Shown here: in pieces, positions 33,074-41,217 of the stretch | Position numbering within the stretch: the stretch's first letter is position 1 | How the letters are laid out: each line of letters begins with the position of its first letter | Source of the DNA: Ruminococcaceae bacterium UBA1730 | GTDB lineage: Bacteria > Bacillota > Clostridia > Oscillospirales > Acutalibacteraceae | DNA length: 64,000 nt | Reading direction: 5' to 3' | NCBI GenBank assembly: GCA_002315935.1 | Contig: DCII01000017.1 | Coordinates: forward strand, 1-64,000 | Made by a program: the position numbers and the translations under genes | The notes under the pieces: model-generated | Seen by the model: the letters and a program-made list of their open reading frames with translations, nothing else | The model's database searches: none | Told to the model about the DNA's origin: nothing

Positions 33074-35437
33074 TCAGCCTTCGATGAATTTGATTATTTC
33101 AGAAACACCTGCATATTTTTTGACTTCTTCTCCCTTGATTTCAACAAGAGTAGGAGCCTGTCTTACGCCGAGAGCAATTGCAAGGTCTTCGTTCTCATAA
33201 GCAAGAACTTCATTGACAACTATTCCCGCTTTATTGAGCTTTGCAAGAGCAATTTTGCAGTTGGGGCAGGTTGCAGTCTTGAAAAGATAAAGACCGTCAG
33301 CAAGCTGAACGCTTGAGTCTGCGTGGTCATCAGCTCCGCAGCAGCAGTTATGCTCATGAGCCTCAAACCTTGAACCTGCGATATTATAAACCTTGCGGTC
33401 TTTATATTCCTGAGTTTTGCCGTCATTCCAGTTCTGAACAGGACGATAATAGCCTGTGATACGGCTGTAAACCTCAGCAGGTTCGCCGCATTCGGGGCAC
33501 TTGAACCGTTCACCGGCAAAATAACCGTGATTCTTGCATACGGAATAAGTCGGCGAAAGAGTATAATAAGGAAGTTTATAATTTCTTGCAATCTTTCTTA
33601 CAAGCTCTGCGGCTGCCTTCCAATCGGGAAGCTTTTCGCCGAGAAATGCGTGGAAAACAGTTCCGGAAGTATAGAGAGTCTGAAGCTCATCCTGAACATC
33701 AAGAGCCTCAAAAATATCTTCCGTGTAACCAACAGGAAGATGAGAACTGTTGGTATAATAAGGAGTTTCGCCTGAAGCGGTAACAATATCGGGATACCTC
33801 TTGAGGTCATGCTTGGCGAGACGATAAGAAGTTGATTCCGCAGGAGTAGCTTCAAGGTTATAGAGATCGCCGTATTCCTCCTGATAATCGGAAAGGCGTT
33901 CACGCATATGATTAAGAACATCCTTTGCAAATTCCTGGGTTTTCTTATCTGTCATATCAGCTTTGAGCCATTTTGCGTTAAGACCGACCTCATTCATGCC
34001 GACAAGACCGATAGTAGAGAAATGATTGTTAAATGTGCCGAGATAACGCTTTGTGTAGGGATAAAGACCTTCATCAAGAAGCTTTGTGATGATTGTTCTC
34101 TTTATCTTGAGAGAACGTGCGGCAATATCCATCATCTTATCAAGGCGGGCATAGAATTCTTTTTCATCAGCCGCAAGATAAGCAATTCTGGGAAGATTGA
34201 TTGTAACAACGCCGACTGAGCCTGTTGATTCACCGCTTCCGAAGAAACCGCCGCTCTTTTTGCGAAGCTCACGAAGGTCAAGACGAAGACGGCAGCACAT
34301 TGAACGGACATCGCTCGGCTCCATATCGCTGTTGACATAGTTTGAAAAATAAGGAGTTCCGTATTTTGAAGTCATTTCAAACAGAAGCTTGTTGTTTTCC
34401 GTTTCGCTCCAGTCGAAATCGCTTGTGATTGAATAAGTCGGAATGGGATACTGGAAGCCTCTGCCGTTGGCATCACCTTCAATCATAATCTCGATGAAGG
34501 CTTTGTTGACCATATCCATTTCTTTCTTACAGTCTTTATACTTGAAATCCGCCTCTTTGCCGCCGATGATGCAGTTCTGCTCTGCAAGGTCGGCAGGAAC
34601 AGTCCAGTCAAGGGTGATGTTTGAGAACGGAGCCTGAGTACCCCAACGGCTGGGAGTATTTACGCCGTAAATGAATGATTCAATGCACTTCTTGGTTGCG
34701 TCATAGGAGAGATTATCAACCTTAACGAAGGGAGCAAGATATGTATCAAAGGATGAGAATGCCTGAGCACCTGCCCATTCATTCTGCATGATTCCGAGGA
34801 AGTTAACCATCTGATTGCAGAGAGTTGCAAGATGCTTTGCAGGAGCAGATGTGATTTTACCCGACACTCCGCCGAGACCCTCCTGAATAAGCTGCTTAAG
34901 AGACCAACCTGCACAATAACCGGTGAGCATGGAAAGATCATGAAGGTGAATATCGGCGTTTCTGTGAGCATTTGCAATTTCATCATCATATATTTCTGAA
35001 AGCCAATAATTAGCGGTTATTGCACCGGAGTTCGAAAGAATAAGACCGCCAACCGAATATGTAACGGTAGAATTCTCTTTGACACGCCAGTCTGTAACAT
35101 TAACATAGCTGTTAACGAGGTCCTTATAGTCAAGAATTGTTGACTTAAGGTTACGGAGCTTTTCTCTTTGTCTTCTGTAAAGAATATAGCACTTGGCAAC
35201 ATCGGCATAGCCTGCCTGAATAAGAACGTGCTCAACGCTGTCCTGAATATCCTCAACTGCAATAAGTGAATTTTCGATTTTCGGCTCAAAATCGGCAGTT
35301 ACCTTGAGAGCGAGGAAATCAATAGTTGAATCAACATACTGCTTTTCCTGAGCTTCAAAAGCCTTTCTTATAGCCTCTGCAATTTTTGCTACATTGAAGT
35401 CCGCTACGCTACCGTCTCTTTTTACAACCTGATACAT
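33074..35437 (-). CDS. nrdD: Anaerobic (class III) ribonucleotide reductase with fused redoxin domain
   Basis: 787 residues. An N-terminal ATP-cone (VVKRDGSVADFNVAKI, ~4-19) gives allosteric control. The barrel contains the usual NrdD segments (HLHDLSMLTGYCAGWSL, TPSRWGTQAPFSN). Near the end are a zinc site (CKNHGYF...CPECGE) and the radical loop RITGYYRPVQNWNDGK with Gly662. After a His/Cys-rich linker (HEHNCCCGADDH) comes a ~70-residue glutaredoxin/NrdH-like domain with CPNC at 724-727 and a cis-Pro segment RQAPTLVEI. Classic NrdD proteins end soon after the radical loop and use formate; a fused redoxin followed by trxB points to dithiol-dependent turnover. A TTGACA promoter, an NrdR-like box and a leader hairpin lie upstream. 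Confidence 0.95.
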   Translation of the reverse strand: MYQVVKRDGSVADFNVAKIAEAIRKAFEAQEKQYVDSTIDFLALKVTADFEPKIENSLIAVEDIQDSVEHVLIQAGYADVAKCYILYRRQREKLRNLKSTILDYKDLVNSYVNVTDWRVKENSTVTYSVGGLILSNSGAITANYWLSEIYDDEIANAHRNADIHLHDLSMLTGYCAGWSLKQLIQEGLGGVSGKITSAPAKHLATLCNQMVNFLGIMQNEWAGAQAFSSFDTYLAPFVKVDNLSYDATKKCIESFIYGVNTPSRWGTQAPFSNITLDWTVPADLAEQNCIIGGKEADFKYKDCKKEMDMVNKAFIEIMIEGDANGRGFQYPIPTYSITSDFDWSETENNKLLFEMTSKYGTPYFSNYVNSDMEPSDVRSMCCRLRLDLRELRKKSGGFFGSGESTGSVGVVTINLPRIAYLAADEKEFYARLDKMMDIAARSLKIKRTIITKLLDEGLYPYTKRYLGTFNNHFSTIGLVGMNEVGLNAKWLKADMTDKKTQEFAKDVLNHMRERLSDYQEEYGDLYNLEATPAESTSYRLAKHDLKRYPDIVTASGETPYYTNSSHLPVGYTEDIFEALDVQDELQTLYTSGTVFHAFLGEKLPDWKAAAELVRKIARNYKLPYYTLSPTYSVCKNHGYFAGERFKCPECGEPAEVYSRITGYYRPVQNWNDGKTQEYKDRKVYNIAGSRFEAHEHNCCCGADDHADSSVQLADGLYLFKTATCPNCKIALAKLNKAGIVVNEVLAYENEDLAIALGVRQAPTLVEIKGEEVKKYAGVSEIIKFIEG

Positions 35438-35461
35438 AATTACTCAATCTTTCCTTTCTGA

Positions 35462-35479
35462 ATCAGCCAAACGGCTGAT
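35462..35479 (-). promoter_or_regulatory. Hairpin in the nrdD leader
   Basis: ATCAGCC-GTTT-GGCTGAT, a 7-bp perfect stem four bases before the AGAAAGGA ribosome binding site. No T-run follows, so it is more likely to affect translation or mRNA stability than termination. Confidence 0.45.
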
Positions 35480-35498
35480 GATGCTCAACGAATATGAT

Positions 35499-35526
35499 AT
35501 TATCACACTTAATTATAGCTTGTCAA
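35499..35526 (-). promoter_or_regulatory. Promoter of nrdD
   Basis: Minus strand TTGACA-16 bp-GATAAT (or TAATAT at 18 bp). The spacer ends AAGTGT, resembling half of an NrdR box. Confidence 0.6.
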
Positions 35527-35533
35527 TAGGTTT

Positions 35534-35549
35534 ATACAATATATTGTGT
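35534..35549. promoter_or_regulatory. NrdR-like box upstream of nrdD
   Basis: ATACAATATATTGTGT matches the known NrdR consensus ACACWATATATWGTGT at all but one position. It lies just upstream of the nrdD -35. Confidence 0.75.
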
Positions 35550-35596
35550 TTAAAAACGGAATAAATACTACTCAGCACAAAATGTGACAAATTGTA

Positions 35597-36289
35597 TCAT
35601 ATTCCACGAAGCTCGCATTCATCAACATACTGAAGCATTATCTCTCTGAAACGAAGCATTTTTTCCTTTGTGACGGCAGTCAGACCGAAGCCGATAAGCT
35701 CTCCGGAATCCTTGAACGCCTGGATATAATGTCTTTTTGCACCTTTAATCCATCTTCCAAGCTCCTGAATGCTTTCATCATCATGGAATTCATTCACAAC
35801 AGTTGTCCGAAATTCATAATCAACATGATTTTCAAGGAGAAAACGGATGCTCTCGTCAACCTTTGAAGTATCGTATCCGCCGATTCCGACAGCAGGAGGA
35901 TAATTCTTTTTTGACGCCTTGACATCCATTGCAACATAGTCAACAAGACCTGCACCGACTATTCTCTTCAGTTTATCGGGAAAAGTACCGTTGGTATCAA
36001 GCTTGATTTTATAACCTTTATCTCTGACCTTCTGAATGAATTCAAAAATATCGGGCTGCATCAGCGGCTCGCCGCCCGTAAACGCAACGCCTTCAAGAAT
36101 ACCGATTCTTTTATCAAGAAATGAAAGAATTTCTTCTTCTGAATATTCGGTTTCTTTCGGAGGATGAATAACCAATCTCGAATTATGGCAGAACGGACAG
36201 CGAAGGTCACAGCCGGCAGTGAACAAGGTGCAAGCCATCTTGCCCGGAAAATCAAGCAGAGTAAGCTTCTGAAGCCCCTGAATATTCAA
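35597..36289 (-). CDS. nrdG: Anaerobic ribonucleotide reductase activase
   Basis: 230 residues. The radical SAM motif is AGCDLRCPFCHNS (Cys-x3-Cys-x2-Cys), with VAFTGGEPLMQPD as the SAM-binding GGE motif. The form matches the NrdG subgroup that begins with a LTLLDFPGKMACTLFTAGC segment. It generates the glycyl radical on NrdD under anoxic conditions. It is 160 bp upstream of nrdD on the same strand but has its own promoter, and each promoter carries an NrdR-like box, so the two are coregulated but separately initiated. Confidence 0.93.
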   Translation of the reverse strand: MNIQGLQKLTLLDFPGKMACTLFTAGCDLRCPFCHNSRLVIHPPKETEYSEEEILSFLDKRIGILEGVAFTGGEPLMQPDIFEFIQKVRDKGYKIKLDTNGTFPDKLKRIVGAGLVDYVAMDVKASKKNYPPAVGIGGYDTSKVDESIRFLLENHVDYEFRTTVVNEFHDDESIQELGRWIKGAKRHYIQAFKDSGELIGFGLTAVTKEKMLRFREIMLQYVDECELRGI

Positions 36290-36322
36290 AATATCACTTC
36301 TTTCATTTTAATGTGCACGGAA

Positions 36323-36351
36323 ATAATAACACAATATATAGTGCTTGTCAA
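36323..36351 (-). promoter_or_regulatory. nrdG promoter with NrdR-like box in the spacer
   Basis: Minus strand TTGACA-17 bp-TATTAT. The spacer contains GCACTATATATTGTGT (36329-36344), a near-perfect NrdR box, so a bound repressor would sit between the -35 and -10. A second weaker box, ACACAATATTTTGCAA, lies at 36372-36387, 43 bp upstream. Confidence 0.8.
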
Positions 36352-36388
36352 CAAGAAATAAGGCTTTTATTACACAATATTTTGCAAA

Positions 36389-36417
36389 AATAAAAAGTCG
36401 CCTTCAAAGACGACTTT
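36389..36417 (-). terminator. Terminator of deoC-cdd
   Basis: Minus strand AAAGTCG-(TCTTTGAAGG)-CGACTTT followed by TTATTTTTGC, 45 bp after the cdd stop codon. Confidence 0.8.
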
Positions 36418-36462
36418 GTTTAAAAATTAATCTTTTACTCAGATTTTTACAATTAAGTTTCT

Positions 36463-36888
36463 TTATAACCGTTCCTTAGTATTCAATATCTTTTTTCCAA
36501 AACTTAAAGGAAGAATTTCGGAAAGTTTATATTCTCTGAATTCATTTTGATTTTTGGCAATTATAACAATAAAATCCTCGTTGCAGAATTCATTCATAAC
36601 CTGCCTGCAAACTCCGCACGGAGTGCAGAATTCGGAAGGTTCCGAATCGCCTTTTCCACCGACAATAACAATTCTGTCAAATTCTTTTTCGCCCTCTGAA
36701 ACAGCTTTGAAAAATGCAGTTCTTTCGGCACAGCAGGTCGGTGAAAAAGAAGCGTTTTCAATATTACAGCCCGTGAAAGCCCTGCCGTTTTTGCAGAGCA
36801 ATGCCGCTCCGACCTTAAAGCCCGAATACGGCGAATATGAATTCTTCCTTGCTTCAAGAGCAAGCTCAATCAATTCTTTGTTTTCCAT
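36463..36888 (-). CDS. cdd: Cytidine deaminase
   Basis: 141 residues, homotetrameric cytidine deaminase size. The catalytic zinc site is complete: CNIENASFSPTCCAERTAFF supplies the first Cys and catalytic Glu, PCGVCRQVMNEF the other two cysteines. It deaminates cytidine and deoxycytidine for pyrimidine salvage. The ATG lies one base after the deoC stop (TGATATG), so the genes are translationally coupled and together form a deoxynucleoside salvage unit. A longer reading frame running into deoC is not used. Confidence 0.93.
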   Translation of the reverse strand: MENKELIELALEARKNSYSPYSGFKVGAALLCKNGRAFTGCNIENASFSPTCCAERTAFFKAVSEGEKEFDRIVIVGGKGDSEPSEFCTPCGVCRQVMNEFCNEDFIVIIAKNQNEFREYKLSEILPLSFGKKILNTKERL

Positions 36889-36889
36889 A

Positions 36890-37555
36890 TCAATAACCCG
36901 AAGCTTCCTGATTCTTAACAAGCTTAACAATGGAGCTTGTGCCGAGTCTTTCGCAGCCGAGAGCAAGAAAATCCTCCGCATCCTGCATTGAGCGAATTCC
37001 GCCTGCGGCTTTCATTTTTACATTCTCTCCGATATTTTCCGAAAAGAGCATTATATCTTCTCTTGTTGCACCTGCTTTTGAAAAGCCAGTTGAGGTTTTG
37101 ATAAAATCAGCTCCCGATTCGGTTACTACTCTGCACATCTCCTTCTTTTCCTCTTCGGAAAGAAGACAGGTTTCTATAATAACCTTAAGAAGCTTTCCTT
37201 TGCAGGCTTTTTTAACTTCTTTTATTTCATTCAGAATATCGTCAAATCTGCCTTCCTTCGCCCAACCGACATTGATAACCATATCAATCTCGTCTGCTCC
37301 GTTTTCAACAGCATCGGAAGCTTCAAAAGCTTTGACGGCGGTTGTTGAATATCCGTTCGGGAAGCCGATAACGGTGCATATTGCAAGCTTATCGCCGACA
37401 TATTCCTTTGCCCATTTAACATAAGAAGCCGGAATGCAGACACTTGCCGTTTTATATTTCATTCCGTCATCACAAATCTGTTTAATCTGTTCGGTTGTTG
37501 CATCAACTGCAAGAAGAGTATGGTCGCAATGCGAAAGAATTTCAGAAATATTCAT
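36890..37555 (-). CDS. deoC: Deoxyribose-phosphate aldolase
   Basis: 221 residues. The catalytic Schiff-base lysine lies in FIKTSTGFSKAGAT and the second active-site lysine in VKMKAAGGIRSMQDA; CTVIGFPNG and ADEIDMVINVGW are also family hallmarks. It cleaves 2-deoxyribose-5-P to acetaldehyde and glyceraldehyde-3-P. The start chosen is the ATG six bases after AAAGGTG, three codons inside a longer GTG frame. It is the first gene of the deoC-cdd unit, and a short MITE-related remnant lies just upstream. Confidence 0.95.
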   Translation of the reverse strand: MNISEILSHCDHTLLAVDATTEQIKQICDDGMKYKTASVCIPASYVKWAKEYVGDKLAICTVIGFPNGYSTTAVKAFEASDAVENGADEIDMVINVGWAKEGRFDDILNEIKEVKKACKGKLLKVIIETCLLSEEEKKEMCRVVTESGADFIKTSTGFSKAGATREDIMLFSENIGENVKMKAAGGIRSMQDAEDFLALGCERLGTSSIVKLVKNQEASGY

Positions 37556-37572
37556 ATATATCACCTTTCGGA

Positions 37573-37606
37573 TTTTAGGGAATGCTGAATAAATGCGTTC
37601 CCTTAG
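37573..37606. repeat. Minimal MITE-related remnant
   Basis: TTAGGGAATGCTGAATAAAT continues into GCGTTCCCTTAG, so the ends (GGGAA/TTCCC) are inverted. The core AATGCTGAATAAATGCG is the same as one end of the 160-bp repeat at 61912-61931. It looks like an end-to-end deletion product or a solo terminal repeat in the deoC upstream region. Confidence 0.5.
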
Positions 37607-37653
37607 TTATAAACAAAGTATATCACCATCCGTAATTTTTAGCAAGAATTTAT

Positions 37654-37682
37654 TTGACATACGGTTGATGATAAATTATAAT
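37654..37682 (+). promoter_or_regulatory. Consensus promoter of PHP-domain gene
   Basis: Perfect TTGACA-17 bp-TATAAT, 29 bp upstream of the ATG. Confidence 0.85.
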
Positions 37683-37710
37683 GTAAAAAAATAATGAAAA
37701 GAGAAAGATT

Positions 37711-38463
37711 ATGTTTGTTACCGAAAGAACCTATGATTTCAAAGAGCTTCTCAAATGCAATATGCACACCCATTCAACAAATTCACTTTGTTCAAAGCCT
37801 GAAATGGTTTTTGAGGATATGGTCAGAGAAGCAGAAAAAATCGGTCTTGAAACGCTCGCAATAACCGACCACTCCGATTTGGGAAGCGGAATTGATGTTG
37901 TTGCAAATGCAGATAATTTAAGAGAAAGGCTCAAAGCTCTCAGTTCCCCCGTCAGAGTTCTTGTCGGAGCGGAGCTTTCCGCATACGGAATCGGCAAATA
38001 TGCCGAAACAAGAGAAAGGGACAAGGCACTTGATTTTGCGAGCTACTCCCATGTTCATTATCACCTTGATTATTGGGAGCAACCTGAAGACAGAAGTCCG
38101 AGAGGCTACGCAAAGCATATGCTTGCAGTTCTTGATGAATTATTCAACACCGACAGAGCAGATTGCATTGCTCATCCGTTTTCACCCGGTAAAATGAAGT
38201 TTTTCAACGAGGAAGAAAAGGCGTTAACTCTTGCATCCATAACGGATAACGAGCTTGGCGACATTCTTGAAAAAGGCGAAAGAGCCGAATGTGCATGGGA
38301 AATCCACACTCCGACTTTTCTTACATTTACCGATTTTTCAAAAAGACTTTTCAACATCGGCAAGGAGGCGAATGTTCATTTCGTAATCGGAACCGATGCT
38401 CACAGGCTTGAAGGGCTGAATACATTCCGCTATCTTGAAGCTCTCGAAAATGTTATAAGATAA
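37711..38463 (+). CDS. PHP-domain phosphoesterase
   Basis: 250 residues. The metal-binding PHP motifs are present in order: NMHTHST (18-24), AITDHSD (~52-58), the internal HVHYH, DCIAHPFSP (~150) and VIGTDAHRLEGL near the C-terminus. The family includes histidinol-phosphate phosphatase (HisK), YcdX-type phosphatases and polymerase proofreading domains; no his genes are nearby, so histidine synthesis cannot be assumed. Monocistronic, with a consensus promoter and a terminator shared with the convergent atp operon. Confidence 0.8.
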   Translation: MFVTERTYDFKELLKCNMHTHSTNSLCSKPEMVFEDMVREAEKIGLETLAITDHSDLGSGIDVVANADNLRERLKALSSPVRVLVGAELSAYGIGKYAETRERDKALDFASYSHVHYHLDYWEQPEDRSPRGYAKHMLAVLDELFNTDRADCIAHPFSPGKMKFFNEEEKALTLASITDNELGDILEKGERAECAWEIHTPTFLTFTDFSKRLFNIGKEANVHFVIGTDAHRLEGLNTFRYLEALENVIR

Positions 38464-38468
38464 ATTTT

Positions 38469-38503
38469 AACCGTGTGTTCAATTGCGACACACGGTTATT
38501 TTA
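38469..38503 (+). terminator. Bidirectional terminator between PHP gene and atp operon
   Basis: AACCGTGTGT-TCAATTGCG-ACACACGGTT, a 10-bp perfect stem followed by ATTTT on the plus strand and AAAATTT on the minus strand. The atpC stop codon lies inside it. Confidence 0.8.
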
Positions 38504-38912
38504 AAGCCTTATATTTCAGAAGCTTAAGACGGTTAAGCTCTCTTTCAACCTTTTCCTGTGCTTCTCTGAACGCAAGAGGGTCTCTGCTCTGGAGAAGCAT
38601 CTCCTTTGCATCCTCGGCTTCTCTTCTTGTTCTGTTTTCATCTATATCTTCAGGTCTCTCGGCAGTATTTACAAGAATAAGAACCTCGTTTTTTTCTATC
38701 TTGATTATGCCGTCTGATATTGAAGCATAATGCTTTTCTCCGTTAGGAAGAGTGTAATTTGCAATTCCTTCATCAACTGCACAGACCATGTTCTGATGAT
38801 TTGCCTGAACGCCGTAAAATCCATCGGGATATGGAAAAACAAGAGAAACGCATTCGCCGTCAAAGAATTCATTATCCGCTTCAAGAATTCTGAGGTGAAA
38901 TGTATTCATCAT
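38496..38912 (-). CDS. atpC: F1 ATP synthase subunit epsilon
   Basis: 138 residues. The N-terminal beta-barrel (FHLRILEADNEFFDGECVSLVFPYPDGFYGVQANHQNM) includes the conserved D-G-x2-G-V-x-A/PxH-type segment, and the C-terminal two-helix hairpin (RTRREAEDAKEML to the end) is present, so it can act as an intrinsic inhibitor of the rotary complex. The ATGATG start overlaps the atpD stop codon; either ATG is possible. Last gene of the operon. Confidence 0.93.
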   Translation of the reverse strand: MMNTFHLRILEADNEFFDGECVSLVFPYPDGFYGVQANHQNMVCAVDEGIANYTLPNGEKHYASISDGIIKIEKNEVLILVNTAERPEDIDENRTRREAEDAKEMLLQSRDPLAFREAQEKVERELNRLKLLKYKALK

Positions 38913-40309
38913 TTTTCAACCTCTTTCAGTGTTTCCGCTTTTCTGATTGCATCATCAATTGTTCCGACATTGAAAAATGCCGCTTCGGGAAGGTCATCAA
39001 CCTCGCCGTCAATTATCATTCTGAATCCTCTGATTGTTTCGCTCAACGGAACATAAACTCCGGGGATACCTGTGAACTTTTCGGCAACATGAGTAGGCTG
39101 AGAAAGAAATTTCTGAATTTTTCTGGCTCTTGTGACGGTCTGTTTGTCCTCGTCACTCAATTCCTCCATGCCGAGAATTGCAATAATATCCTGAAGATTT
39201 GAATATTTCTGAAGAATACGCTGAACCTCCGAGGCAACTCTGTAATGCTCTTCACCAATGATTTCGGCATCAAGAATTCTCGATGTTGAATCAAGAGGGT
39301 CAACCGCCGGATAGATGCCGCTCTCGGCTATCTTTCTGCTTAAGACGGTTGTTGCGTCAAGGTGAGAAAATGTTGTTGCAGGAGCCGGGTCGGTAAGGTC
39401 ATCGGCAGGAACATAAACAGCCTGAACGGAGGTTACCGAACCATTCTTGGTTGAAGTTATTCTTTCCTGCAAAGCACCCATTTCCGATGCAAGAGTAGGA
39501 TGATAACCGACTGCGGAAGGCATTCTTCCGAGAAGGGTTGAAACCTCACTGCCTGCCTGAACAAATCTGAAAATGTTATCAATAAAGAGAAGAACATCCT
39601 TGTTTTCTTTATCTCTGAAATATTCTGCCATAGTCAGCCCCGAAAGAGCTACTCGCATTCTTACGCCCGGGGCCTCGTTCATCTGACCGAAAACAAGAGC
39701 GGTTTTTGAAGCAACTCCGCTTTCGTTCATTTCCCGCCACAAATCGTTTCCTTCTCTGGAACGCTCGCCGACACCCGTGAAAACGGAATATCCGCCGTGT
39801 TCGGTTGCAACATTATGAATAAGCTCCTGAATGAGAACGGTTTTGCCCACACCTGCACCGCCGAAAAGACCGATTTTTCCGCCCTTTGCATAAGGCTCAA
39901 TAAGGTCAATAACTTTAATACCCGTTTCAAGAACTTCGATTGCAGGGCTTTGTTGGTCAAATGACGGAGCTTTTCTGTGAATGCTCCATCTTTCGGCTCT
40001 GTCGTCAATCGGAGAACCATCGTCAATCGGTTCGCCGTGAACATTGAACATTCTGCCGAGAGTGCATTCGCCGACGGGAACCTTTATATTATCTCCGGTT
40101 GCTTCTACCTCAGCACCACGCTTAAGTCCCTCACTGCCGGAAAGCATGATACATCTGACTTTTCTGTTGCCTATATGCGAAGCAACCTCCATTACCGTTT
40201 TTTTGCCGTCAATATAAACATTCAATGCTTCTTTGATTTTGGGTAATCTGCCTTCCTCAAACAAAACATCAACAACGGAGCCTGATACCTGAACAATTTT
40301 TCCGTTCAT
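38909..40309 (-). CDS. atpD: F1 ATP synthase subunit beta
   Basis: 466 residues, typical beta. The Walker A motif is GGAGVGKTVLIQ and the catalytic Glu lies in GVGERSREGNDLW; Walker B is DVLLFIDNIFRF, and the DELSEED-like lever is ILGMEELSDEDK. It contains the catalytic nucleotide sites of the F1 head. It lies 6 bp after atpG and overlaps atpC by 4 bp. Nothing is missing. Confidence 0.97.
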   Translation of the reverse strand: MNGKIVQVSGSVVDVLFEEGRLPKIKEALNVYIDGKKTVMEVASHIGNRKVRCIMLSGSEGLKRGAEVEATGDNIKVPVGECTLGRMFNVHGEPIDDGSPIDDRAERWSIHRKAPSFDQQSPAIEVLETGIKVIDLIEPYAKGGKIGLFGGAGVGKTVLIQELIHNVATEHGGYSVFTGVGERSREGNDLWREMNESGVASKTALVFGQMNEAPGVRMRVALSGLTMAEYFRDKENKDVLLFIDNIFRFVQAGSEVSTLLGRMPSAVGYHPTLASEMGALQERITSTKNGSVTSVQAVYVPADDLTDPAPATTFSHLDATTVLSRKIAESGIYPAVDPLDSTSRILDAEIIGEEHYRVASEVQRILQKYSNLQDIIAILGMEELSDEDKQTVTRARKIQKFLSQPTHVAEKFTGIPGVYVPLSETIRGFRMIIDGEVDDLPEAAFFNVGTIDDAIRKAETLKEVEK

Positions 40310-40315
40310 ATATCA

Positions 40316-41203
40316 TTAAACCTCCTTGGATTTTTTCAGGCTTTTTGCACCTGCAGAAATTTCGGTTATCTCCTGAGTGACCGCACTCTGACGGAGATGA
40401 TTATATTTTTTTAAAAGCTCATCAATTAACGCCTGAGCGTTGTCATTCGCCGAATCCATCGCATTCATTCTTGCACTCTGTTCACAGCAGAAGCTTTCAA
40501 CAAGAGCGGAATAAATAAATCCGGTGATATAGCTCGGCATAACATTTTCGAGAACCTTCAGTTCATTCGGATAAAATTCAAAGTCCTCAAATTTTTCTTC
40601 ATCATTCTTAACAAAGCTGTCTCTATGAAACGGAAGAAGCCTCGAAGCCTCAACCTTGGTGTTAATTCCGTTTCCGTAATCGGTGTAGATTACAAAAAGC
40701 TTTCTGAATTCGCCGGAAAGAAAAGCTTCAAGAAGAGTTGAGCTGATTTTTCTTGCATTGTGCATGGTCGGATTCTGTGCAGAATAAAGGAAGCTTTTTT
40801 CAATCTTAATGCTTCGGGATTCAAAATAATGTCTTCCGAATTCGCCGACCACATAAATTTTATCTCTGTCGGGATTTTCAATAAGCCTTTCAGCTTCTTT
40901 GATTACATTATGATTATATGCACCTGCAAGACCCTTATCGGCAGTTATTATCAGATAAGCATATGCACCGGGCAGAACATGATCGCCGTTCATAGGATAA
41001 AAATACGGACTTTCAATATCGGGAGCAGTTCTGAAAACACGCTTTATTTCTTTCTTTACGGAATCGAAATAAGGCTTTGTTGAATCAAGATTCTGCTTTG
41101 CCTTTCGCATTTTTGCCGAAGCTATAAGATACATGGCGTTGGTAATCTTCTGCGTATCCTTAACCGAATTTATTCTGTTTTTAATTTCTTTAAGATTTGC
41201 CAT
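40316..41203 (-). CDS. atpG: F1 ATP synthase subunit gamma
   Basis: 295 residues. The N-terminal coiled-coil helix (LKEIKNRINSVKDTQKITNAMYLIASAKMRKA) and the C-terminal helix (ARMNAMDSANDNAQALIDELLKKYN, continuing into LRQSAVTQEITEI) form the rotor shaft; ITADKGLAGAYNHNVIK is the conserved Rossmann-like core. It follows atpA by 14 bp. Length is normal. Confidence 0.95.
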   Translation of the reverse strand: MANLKEIKNRINSVKDTQKITNAMYLIASAKMRKAKQNLDSTKPYFDSVKKEIKRVFRTAPDIESPYFYPMNGDHVLPGAYAYLIITADKGLAGAYNHNVIKEAERLIENPDRDKIYVVGEFGRHYFESRSIKIEKSFLYSAQNPTMHNARKISSTLLEAFLSGEFRKLFVIYTDYGNGINTKVEASRLLPFHRDSFVKNDEEKFEDFEFYPNELKVLENVMPSYITGFIYSALVESFCCEQSARMNAMDSANDNAQALIDELLKKYNHLRQSAVTQEITEISAGAKSLKKSKEV

Positions 41204-41217
41204 GCTGTCACATCATT

